From DATCSE01 sp036568605 (GTDB lineage: Bacteria > Pseudomonadota > Gammaproteobacteria > Burkholderiales > Burkholderiaceae_C): DNA of 20,287 bases. Position 1 is the stretch's first letter. Every line of letters begins with the position of its first letter. Below the pieces are notes generated by a model. The model did no database searches. It was not told the origin of the DNA and saw nothing but the letters and a program-made list of their open reading frames with translations. Below are positions 14,705-20,287 of the stretch, in pieces. Both the position numbers and the translations under genes were made by a program. Where the stretch lies: positions 1-20,287 of the forward strand of contig DATCSE010000409.1 in the NCBI GenBank assembly GCA_036568605.1, read 5' to 3'.

Positions 14705-15604
14705 ATGCCGAACCGCATCGACCTGCTGCGCACCTTCCTCGTTGCCTACGAAACGCTGAACTTTCGCGAGGCTGCGATCCGCCTGTCGGTTTCGCCGCAG
14801 GTGGTCACCCGGTCAGTCAAGGAGCTCGAAGGTCATCTCGGCGAGCTGCTGTTCCACCGCAGCACCCGCAGCGTGCAGCCCAGTGATTTCTGCGAGCGCT
14901 TCGTGGCGCAGGCGCGGCAGGCGTTGCAGGGCGTCGATGCCTTGTTCGCGGCGGCGAGGCCGCTGAAGGATGAGCGCGTCGAAGGCCTCGTGCGCATCGC
15001 GGCGCCGGTCATGCAGGGCCGGCGCTTCGTGATGCCCCTTCTCGAGCGCCTGGTGCGGCAGCATCCTGGCCTGCGCTTCGACCTGCGGCTGTCCGACCAG
15101 GTGATCGACGCGGTGGCGCAGCGTATCGACGTAGGCGTGCGTGCCGGCCGCCTGCGCGACAGCCGCTTTGTTGCGCGGGCGGTGTCGGTGGTCTCGCTGC
15201 GTATCGTCGCAGCGCCGGCGCTGCTCAAGCGCGTCGGGCCGGTCGAGTCAGTGGCCGGCCTGGATACCGTGCCGACCACCCGGCTGATCGACCGCAACAC
15301 TGGCCGCCCCTGGCCGTGGACGCTGAACCGCGAGCGCGAGATCCTGCCGGGCCTCCCCGCATTCGTCACCGACGACGCGCAGGCCGAATGCGATGCGGTG
15401 CTCGCGGGCATGGGCATCGGGCAGCTGGCCGGCGTCCTGGTCGTCGAGCATCTGCGCAGTGGTGCGCTGCAGGAGGTGCTGCCCGAGACGGCGCCCAAGC
15501 CCTGGCCGCTGTCGGTCTACCGCGTTCAGCGGCAGCCGGTGCCCGCCCGCATCCGCGTGGTGTACGAGGCCCTGCTGGCAGGCTTGCACGAGGTGGAGAG
15601 TTGA
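14705..15604 (+). CDS. LysR-family transcriptional regulator (divergent from SDR gene)
   Basis: A 299-residue LysR protein of the CrgA/AaeR-like type common beside oxidoreductase genes. The N-terminal winged helix-turn-helix is seen in RIDLLRTFLVAYETLNFREA (helices 1-2), SVSPQVVTRSVKELEGHLG (recognition region) and LFHRSTRSVQPSDF (wing). The effector domain begins at GLVRIAAPVMQGR and contains the segment DQVIDAVAQRIDVGVRAGRL typical of the group. The ATG at 14705 is preferred over one at 14657, because the HTH then starts at the usual distance and a GAGGGAA box precedes it. Position and orientation suggest control of the divergent SDR gene and of itself. The hairpin at 15608-15623 and repeat copy 2 follow its stop. 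Confidence 0.93.
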   Translation: MPNRIDLLRTFLVAYETLNFREAAIRLSVSPQVVTRSVKELEGHLGELLFHRSTRSVQPSDFCERFVAQARQALQGVDALFAAARPLKDERVEGLVRIAAPVMQGRRFVMPLLERLVRQHPGLRFDLRLSDQVIDAVAQRIDVGVRAGRLRDSRFVARAVSVVSLRIVAAPALLKRVGPVESVAGLDTVPTTRLIDRNTGRPWPWTLNREREILPGLPAFVTDDAQAECDAVLAGMGIGQLAGVLVVEHLRSGALQEVLPETAPKPWPLSVYRVQRQPVPARIRVVYEALLAGLHEVES

Positions 15605-15607
15605 CGT

Positions 15608-15623
15608 GGCGACGGGGATCGCC
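15608..15623 (+). repeat. Short hairpin just after the LysR gene
   Basis: GGCGA and TCGCC form a 5-bp stem with a 6-base loop, starting 3 bases after the LysR stop codon. It is followed 8 bases later by direct-repeat copy 2, the same order as after the phytochelatin-synthase-like gene. No T-tract follows, and the stem is short enough to be chance in this GC-rich sequence. Confidence 0.35.
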
Positions 15624-15631
15624 GCGCCGCC

Positions 15632-15667
15632 GACCTGCCGACAGCGGTCACCGGATCGTTCCAAGAC
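15632..15667 (+). repeat. Direct repeat copy 2 (36 bp)
   Basis: Partner of 13663-13697, in the same orientation, 1969 bp apart, with 32 of 36 alignment columns identical. It lies between the convergent ends of two LysR genes, 18 bp from the stop of the minus-strand one. The two copies bracket the SDR and LysR genes. Confidence 0.7.
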
Positions 15668-15685
15668 TGCCAGAACCTGCCGCCG

Positions 15686-16582
15686 CTATCGAGCATCGAT
15701 CTCCCGAACCAGATCGATGAACGCACGCAATCCAGCCGGTACATGACGGCCCGCGGGATAGTAAAGAGCCAAGCCCGGATAGGGCGGGGTCCAGTCCTCC
15801 AGCGCACGCACGAGTCGCCCGGCTTTCAGGTCGTCCAGGACGTACCACTCGGCGATCTGAGCGAGACCTAGCCCCGCGCGAACTGCATCCAGCATGAGCG
15901 TGGGTGCATCGACCACGAGTTGCCCTGGCACATCGACGTTCAGTGCCTCGCCACGCTTCGCAAATTCCCATCTCGAAGGCGCGCCGCTGGGCAGACGCGC
16001 GCGGATGCAATCGTGCGCAACCAAGTCAGCCGGGGACTTCGGCGTCCGGTGCTGCTTGAAATACGCGGGCGACCCCACCACGGCCATGCGCATGTCGCTG
16101 CCGATGGGAACTCTCACCATGTCGCGTGGCACCAGTTCGCTCGGACGCAGGCCTGCATCGAAGCCCTCGGCCACGATGTCGATCAGGCGGCCCTCGGTCA
16201 CGATGTCCACCGTCATGTCCGGGTAGCGCCTCAGAAACTCCGGCACCAGCGGCGCGAACACCATGCGGGCGGCGCCGAGCGCAGCATTGATGCGCAGCAC
16301 TCCACCAGGCTTGAAGCGCCGCTCCGTGGCGACCTCCATCGCACCACGGATTTCGGACATCGCTGGCTGGATGCGCGCCGTGAACTGCTCGCCCGCTTCC
16401 GTGAGCGAGACGCTGCGGGTCGTTCGATGAAAGAGACGCACACCGAGCCGCTGTTCCAGACCTGCCACGGCGTTGCTCAAAGCCGTGGCAGACATGCCCA
16501 GTTCGACGGCGGCGGGCCGGAACGCGTGGTGCCTGGCCACGGCCAGGACTGCCTCCAGCTCGACCAGACCCGACTTGTGCAT
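15686..16582 (-). CDS. LysR-family transcriptional regulator (divergent from aldehyde dehydrogenase gene)
   Basis: A 298-residue LysR regulator. The winged helix-turn-helix is made by LVELEAVLAVARHHAFRPAA, LGMSATALSNAVAGLEQRLG and LFHRTTRSVSLTEAGE. The effector domain begins with GGVLRINAALGAARM and includes GFDAGLRPSELVPRDMV, close to the group whose members regulate adjacent dehydrogenases and reductases. At the ATG at 16582, AGGA is only 2 bases upstream, an unusually short spacing, so translation may be weak or the true start slightly different; the HTH position fits the chosen start. It is divergent from the aldehyde dehydrogenase gene across a 105-bp AT-rich spacer, so it probably controls it (inference). 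Confidence 0.92.
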   Translation of the reverse strand: MHKSGLVELEAVLAVARHHAFRPAAVELGMSATALSNAVAGLEQRLGVRLFHRTTRSVSLTEAGEQFTARIQPAMSEIRGAMEVATERRFKPGGVLRINAALGAARMVFAPLVPEFLRRYPDMTVDIVTEGRLIDIVAEGFDAGLRPSELVPRDMVRVPIGSDMRMAVVGSPAYFKQHRTPKSPADLVAHDCIRARLPSGAPSRWEFAKRGEALNVDVPGQLVVDAPTLMLDAVRAGLGLAQIAEWYVLDDLKAGRLVRALEDWTPPYPGLALYYPAGRHVPAGLRAFIDLVREIDAR

Positions 16583-16687
16583 TGTCCTGATTTTCTAAAT
16601 CTTCCATCCGCTTTTGTCCATCTTATCAAATCAAAGGCTGCCTCCTAGATTCCTCCCGTGCCCTCATCAACCCCTTCGGGACCAGCC
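16583..16687. promoter_or_regulatory. LysR/aldehyde dehydrogenase divergent control region
   Basis: This AT-rich spacer contrasts with its surroundings. It holds a perfect dyad GATTT-TCT-AAATC (16589-16601) and two direct copies of TTGTCC (16582-16587 and 16614-16619), 32 bp apart, about three helical turns, with similar T-rich sequence after each. These are candidate LysR contact sites. No convincing -35/-10 pair was identified. GGGA lies about 6 bases before the ATG at 16688. Confidence 0.45.
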
Positions 16688-18112
16688 ATGCGAACCATTG
16701 ACCACATCTACATCGACGGAGCGTTCGTCAAGCCACACGGCCACGAGCGCCTCGAGCTGATCGATCCAAGTACCGAGAAGACCATCGGCTACGTTGTGCT
16801 GGCCGACGAAGAGGATGCCTTGCGTGCGGTCGCTGCCGCGAAGAAGGCCCTGCCGGCCTTCTCGCGAACGACCAAGGCCGAGCGCATCGCGATGCTCAAG
16901 AGGCTGCATGCGGCCGTTCTGGCGCAAAGGGATGCGCTGCGCGACGCGACCATCGAGGAATACGGCGGCCCTGTGGCGCGATCGACCTGGGTGTCGCAGT
17001 TCGCGGCTCAGTCCTTTCTGGACGCCGTCACGGTGCTTGAAGGGTATGAGTTCGAGCGGACCGCGGGCACGTCGACGGTCGTGATGGAACCGGTTGGCGT
17101 CTCGCTGTTGATCACGCCGTGGAACAGCAATGCCGGATCGATCTGCAGCAAACTCGCGATGGCGATCGCCGCGGGCTGCACCACCGTGATCAAGCCGAGC
17201 GAATTGAGCGCCATCCAGACGCAGATCGTGACCGAGGCGCTGCATGAAGCCGGGTTGCCTGCTGGCGTGGTCAATGTTCTCAGCGGACGCGGTGGAGTCG
17301 TCGGGGCCGCGCTCAGCTCGCATCCGGACGTCAGCAGAATTTCCTTCACCGGCTCCGGCGCCACCGGCAAGCTCATCGCCCGCGCAGCCTTGGAAACGAT
17401 GAAGCGCGTCACGCTGGGCCTTGGCGGCAAGTCGCCCTCTCTCATGCTGGACGATGCAGATTTTGCGACGGCCGTTCCTGCAGCGATCACCGCGGCATTT
17501 CAGAACAGCGGTCAGGCTTGCATCGCCGGCTCGCGGCTGCTGGTTCCGCAGGCACGCCTTGCGGAGGTCGCGTTGCAGGTCAGGGGAATCGTGGAGCAAT
17601 TGAGAGTCGGCGACCCGGCAGACCCTGCCACGGTCATCGGCCCGATGGCCAATCGCGCCCACTTCGATCGTGTGCAGAGCTACATCAACCGGGGCATCGA
17701 AGAGGGCGCGACCACTGTCGTCGGCGGACCCGGGCGCCCGCAGGGCTTGGAGCAAGGCTTCTTCGTGCGTCCAACCGTGTTTGCCGGGGTGAGCAACGGC
17801 ATGACGATCGCTCAGGAGGAGATCTTCGGTCCGGTTCTGAGCATCATCGGCTACGAGAGCGAAGACGAAGCGATCGCGATCGCAAACGACTCGGTATTCG
17901 GACTCCACGCTTACGTGTTCTCGTCCAACTCAGCGCGAGCACAAGCGGTGGCACGTCGGCTCCAAGCGGGACGCGTGGCCATCAACGGGATGCAACACGA
18001 TTCGCTTGCGCCGTTCGGCGGGTATAAGCAGTCGGGCACCGGTCGAGAGTTCGGCGTGCTGGGATTGGAGTCGTTCCTGGAAGCCAAGGCCATCATGACA
18101 CTGAAGGCCTGA
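16688..18112 (+). CDS. Aldehyde dehydrogenase family protein with Gly at the general-base Glu position
   Basis: A 474-residue aldehyde-dehydrogenase-fold protein. The oxyanion Asn146 (TPWNSN), cofactor Lys169 (IKPSE), TGSG (221-224) and nucleophile Cys278 (NSGQACIAG) are present, as are EEIFGP and the C-terminal FGGYKQSGTGRE. The usual LELGGK motif instead reads LGLGGK, so Gly244 stands where the general-base Glu is expected; the codon is GGC. Dehydrogenases without this Glu exist, for example CoA-acylating methylmalonate-semialdehyde dehydrogenases, so activity may persist with changed deacylation. ATG 16688 is chosen over GTG 16658, because CGGGA lies about 6 bases upstream and the N-terminus then matches the family. 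It is monocistronic, divergent from LysR, and paralogous to the gene at 2721-4193. Substrate unknown. Confidence 0.92.
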   Translation: MRTIDHIYIDGAFVKPHGHERLELIDPSTEKTIGYVVLADEEDALRAVAAAKKALPAFSRTTKAERIAMLKRLHAAVLAQRDALRDATIEEYGGPVARSTWVSQFAAQSFLDAVTVLEGYEFERTAGTSTVVMEPVGVSLLITPWNSNAGSICSKLAMAIAAGCTTVIKPSELSAIQTQIVTEALHEAGLPAGVVNVLSGRGGVVGAALSSHPDVSRISFTGSGATGKLIARAALETMKRVTLGLGGKSPSLMLDDADFATAVPAAITAAFQNSGQACIAGSRLLVPQARLAEVALQVRGIVEQLRVGDPADPATVIGPMANRAHFDRVQSYINRGIEEGATTVVGGPGRPQGLEQGFFVRPTVFAGVSNGMTIAQEEIFGPVLSIIGYESEDEAIAIANDSVFGLHAYVFSSNSARAQAVARRLQAGRVAINGMQHDSLAPFGGYKQSGTGREFGVLGLESFLEAKAIMTLKA

Positions 18113-18147
18113 TCGTTGCGAGGCGCCCGATCGTCCGGTGCAGCCCA

Positions 18148-19533
18148 TCAGGACGACCAACCGCCGCCCAGCGCCTTGATGAGTGCGACGGTGGCCTGGA
18201 ACTGCGCGGCCTTGACCTGCACGGCCACGCGACGATTGGCGAGCGCCGTTCTTCGCGAGTCCAGCAGATCAAGCTGGCTGACCAGGCCGTTGCGGTAGCG
18301 CGAGTCCGAGAGCGCCACGGCGCGCTCTGCGGCGCTGACCGCCGCGGCCTGTGCTTGGCGCTGGGCCCGCAGCAAGCTCAAGCCGGCCAACTGGTCCTCG
18401 ACATCCCTGAACGCGCGCAGCACCTGCTCGCGGTAGCGTGCTGCTGCGTCGTCGGCCTGTGCGGCCGCGGCCTGAACGCCGGCTTCGCGGCGGCCCCCGT
18501 CCAGAACCGGCAGGCTCAGCAAGGCGTTCACGCCCCACAGGCCGGCCGATGTCTTGAACAGGTCCGAAAGCTGCGGCGAGGCGCCGCCCGCCGCGGCGGT
18601 GAGCGTCAGGTTCGGGAACCATGCGGCCTGCGCGACGCCGATGCGCGCCTGCGCGGCTTGGTAGCTCGCTCGTGCCGCAGCCACGTCGGGGCGCCGCGTG
18701 AGCATGCTGCCGGGCAATCCCGCAGGCACCGCCGGCAGCGTGTCGCTCCATGCGGCCTCGGCGATGCCGGCGGATCCCGGGACCTCGCCGACCAGCACGG
18801 CCAACGCCGTCTCCACCTGTACGCGCCGTCGATCCAGGTCGAGTGCCTGCGATTCATTGGCCGCCACCTCGGTCCTGGCGCGGGCGACGTCGAGTTCGCC
18901 CACGTCGCCTGCCGCCTGGCGCCGCTCGGTCAACGTGAGCGTGTCGCGATACGCCGCGACCGTGTCACGCACCAGAGCACGCTCGGCATCGATCGCGCGG
19001 ATCGCGAAATAGGTCTGGGCCACATCGGCTTGCACCAGCAGACGAGCGTCGGCCAGCAGGGATTCGGCCGCTCGTTCGTCCAGGCGCGCGGCCTGGCTCG
19101 CCTTGGACAGACGCCCGACCAGGTCGACCTCGTACGAGGCATCCAGGCGCAGCGCGTTCAAGGTCCCGGCCTGGTTATGCGCGCGATTGAAGTGGCCGCC
19201 CTGCCGACCGGAGGAGGCCGTGATGTCCACCTGCGGGGAGCGCGCGGCATCGGATTGCCAAGCGATCGCTCGTGATTGCGCGAGCCGAGCCGCGGCCGCC
19301 TGCACCGTCGTGCTGTGCGCCATCGCGCGGTCCATCAGGGCATCGAGCTCGGCGTCGCCGAAGATGCGCCACCAGGCTTCATGGAGCACGGGTGCTGGGG
19401 TCGAGACCGACGCGTTCTTGAAGGAAGAGGGCGTGGCCGGAAGTGCGTGGGGCTCGGGCACGGGCACGTTGGCGCAGCCCGCGAGGACCAGCGCCACGAG
19501 CAATGGCGTGAGCCGTTGGATGAACGGAGTCAT
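18148..19533 (-). CDS. Outer-membrane efflux lipoprotein of an RND system (OprM/NodT family)
   Basis: A 461-residue outer-membrane channel protein of the TolC superfamily, which extends across the periplasm to export the pump's substrates. The signal peptide ends in the lipobox LAGC (Cys20). The two OEP repeats are clear: EAWWRIFGDAELDALMDRAM leads the first, followed by the long helical hairpins, DASYEVDLVGRLS and DVAQTYFAIRA. The second has LPGSMLTRRPDVAAARASYQ, AQARIGVAQAAWFPNLTLTA and the C-terminal YRNGLVSQLDLLDSRRT. Length is normal. The start at 19533 is chosen because AAGGA lies 9 bases upstream; a start at 19560 would overlap the RND stop by 4 bp (ATGA) but has a poor ribosome-binding site. 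It is the last gene of the operon and convergent with the aldehyde dehydrogenase gene. Confidence 0.94.
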   Translation of the reverse strand: MTPFIQRLTPLLVALVLAGCANVPVPEPHALPATPSSFKNASVSTPAPVLHEAWWRIFGDAELDALMDRAMAHSTTVQAAAARLAQSRAIAWQSDAARSPQVDITASSGRQGGHFNRAHNQAGTLNALRLDASYEVDLVGRLSKASQAARLDERAAESLLADARLLVQADVAQTYFAIRAIDAERALVRDTVAAYRDTLTLTERRQAAGDVGELDVARARTEVAANESQALDLDRRRVQVETALAVLVGEVPGSAGIAEAAWSDTLPAVPAGLPGSMLTRRPDVAAARASYQAAQARIGVAQAAWFPNLTLTAAAGGASPQLSDLFKTSAGLWGVNALLSLPVLDGGRREAGVQAAAAQADDAAARYREQVLRAFRDVEDQLAGLSLLRAQRQAQAAAVSAAERAVALSDSRYRNGLVSQLDLLDSRRTALANRRVAVQVKAAQFQATVALIKALGGGWSS

Positions 19534-19556
19534 GGTGACGGTTCCTTGTGATCGGT

Positions 19557-20287
19557 TCATTCGCCGCCGCGCACCGGTGCCGACAGCAGCACGGGCCGGG
19601 CGCTTCCGCCGCCGGGGCCATGCAGGCCGGCGTGCAATTCTTCGGTGCCCGCAAAGGCCTCCGCCCGGTGCTCTTCGCGGCCGTGCTGCTTGAGGGCCCG
19701 GTTGCCTGCCAGCCCGCGCAGCAGCACATAGAACACGGGGGTGAGGAAGAGGCCGAAGGCCGTCACGCCGATCATCCCGGCGAAGACCGCGATGCCCATC
19801 GCGGAGCGCACCTCCGCGCCCGCGCCCGTGGCGACGACGAGCGGCACCACGCCCATGATGAAAGCCACCGAGGTCATCAAGATCGGACGCAGCCGCAGCC
19901 GCGCCGCCTCGATCGCGGCCTCGAACGGCGTGCGTTCGGCGAACTCGAGCTCGCGCGCGAACTCGACGATCAGGATCGCGTTCTTCGCGGACAGCCCTAC
20001 CAGCACCATCAAGCCGATCTGCGTGAACACGTTGTTGTCGCCGTGCGAGAGCCACACGCCCGTCATGGCCGCGAGCAAGCCCATCGGCACGATCAGCAAG
20101 ATCGCCAGCGGCAGCGTGAGGCTCTCGTACTGCGCGGCCAGCACCAGGAACACCAGCAAGATCGCGAGAGGAAAGATCCAGACCGCCGAATTACCGGCCA
20201 GCACTTCCTGGTAGGTCAGCTCCGTCCATTCGTACTTGATGCCGGGCGGCAGCGTCTCTGCAGCGATACGCCGGACCGCCGCTTGGG
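19557..20287 (-). CDS. RND efflux pump inner-membrane subunit (HAE-1 type), 5'-partial
   Basis: The C-terminal 242 residues of an AcrB/MexB/MexF-type proton-driven tripartite efflux pump; the rest lies beyond the right edge. The visible part starts in the second periplasmic domain (ETLPPGIKYEWTELTYQEVL). It continues with transmembrane helices in VWIFPLAILLVFLVLAAQ, LPLAILLIVPMGLLAA, the conserved GLMVLVGLSAKNAILIVEFA, then LMTSVAFIMGVVPLVVATGAGAE in pieces, and the last helix region TAFGLFLTPVFYVLL. FVLAAQYESLTLPLAI-like wording groups it with MexF/CmeB-type pumps rather than E. coli AcrB (moderate confidence). The C-terminal tail after the last helix is long and polar, with several His (HGREEHRAEAF to VRGGE). 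It is cotranscribed with the outer-membrane lipoprotein; the adaptor gene is probably upstream, out of view. Confidence 0.94.
   Translation of the reverse strand, partial: QAAVRRIAAETLPPGIKYEWTELTYQEVLAGNSAVWIFPLAILLVFLVLAAQYESLTLPLAILLIVPMGLLAAMTGVWLSHGDNNVFTQIGLMVLVGLSAKNAILIVEFARELEFAERTPFEAAIEAARLRLRPILMTSVAFIMGVVPLVVATGAGAEVRSAMGIAVFAGMIGVTAFGLFLTPVFYVLLRGLAGNRALKQHGREEHRAEAFAGTEELHAGLHGPGGGSARPVLLSAPVRGGE

Noticed and set aside
13663..15667. A transposon or insertion sequence carrying the SDR/LysR pair
   Set aside because: No transposase, no terminal inverted repeats and no short target duplication seen; only the direct repeats are supported.

Overview
The window is very GC-rich, has tightly packed genes and carries three LysR regulators in 20 kb, two of them divergent from a metabolic gene or operon. 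This suggests a metabolically versatile betaproteobacterium of the order Burkholderiales (a Comamonadaceae-like genome such as Variovorax). That placement rests on gene style and protein families, not on a marker gene. No RNA genes, CRISPR arrays or insertion sequences were seen. Both ends cut through genes: an ABC ATPase on the left and an RND pump on the right.

Region 1 (1-6268, plus strand) is one operon. It holds the end of a double-ATPase dipeptide/opine-type ABC importer, a GabD-like succinate-semialdehyde dehydrogenase, a second aldehyde dehydrogenase, a two-domain cupin and a DAO-family FAD oxidoreductase. Several genes overlap by ATGA. Region 2 (6298-9159, minus strand) converges on it with a 29-bp gap. 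It encodes a DSD1/D-threonine-aldolase-fold PLP enzyme, a RidA-type deaminase and a PuuB-like FAD oxidoreductase. A divergent LysR gene (9252-10169) probably controls it. Together regions 1 and 2 look like uptake and oxidative breakdown of an amine or amino-acid derivative: two flavin oxidases make aldehydes or oxo-acids, two dehydrogenases oxidise the aldehydes, and RidA clears reactive enamine/imine intermediates. The substrate cannot be read from the sequence.

Region 3 (10260-13632) is a mixed set: an exported, cysteine-rich PHB-depolymerase/LpqC-like esterase lipoprotein, a MATE exporter on the minus strand, and a lipoprotein with a phytochelatin-synthase domain.

Region 4 (13828-18112) has an SDR dehydrogenase and a LysR gene as a divergent pair, then a LysR gene divergent from a third aldehyde dehydrogenase that has Gly where the catalytic Glu is expected. 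The SDR/LysR pair lies between two copies of an imperfect 36-bp direct repeat. Each copy follows a short hairpin placed just after the stop codon of a plus-strand gene.

Region 5 (18148-20287, minus strand) is the distal end of an RND efflux operon: the C-terminal part of the inner-membrane pump and its outer-membrane lipoprotein channel.

The most interesting leads are the unassigned amine/amino-acid catabolic locus, the aldehyde dehydrogenase without its general-base Glu, the hairpin-plus-repeat 3' module, and the membrane-anchored phytochelatin-synthase-like protein.
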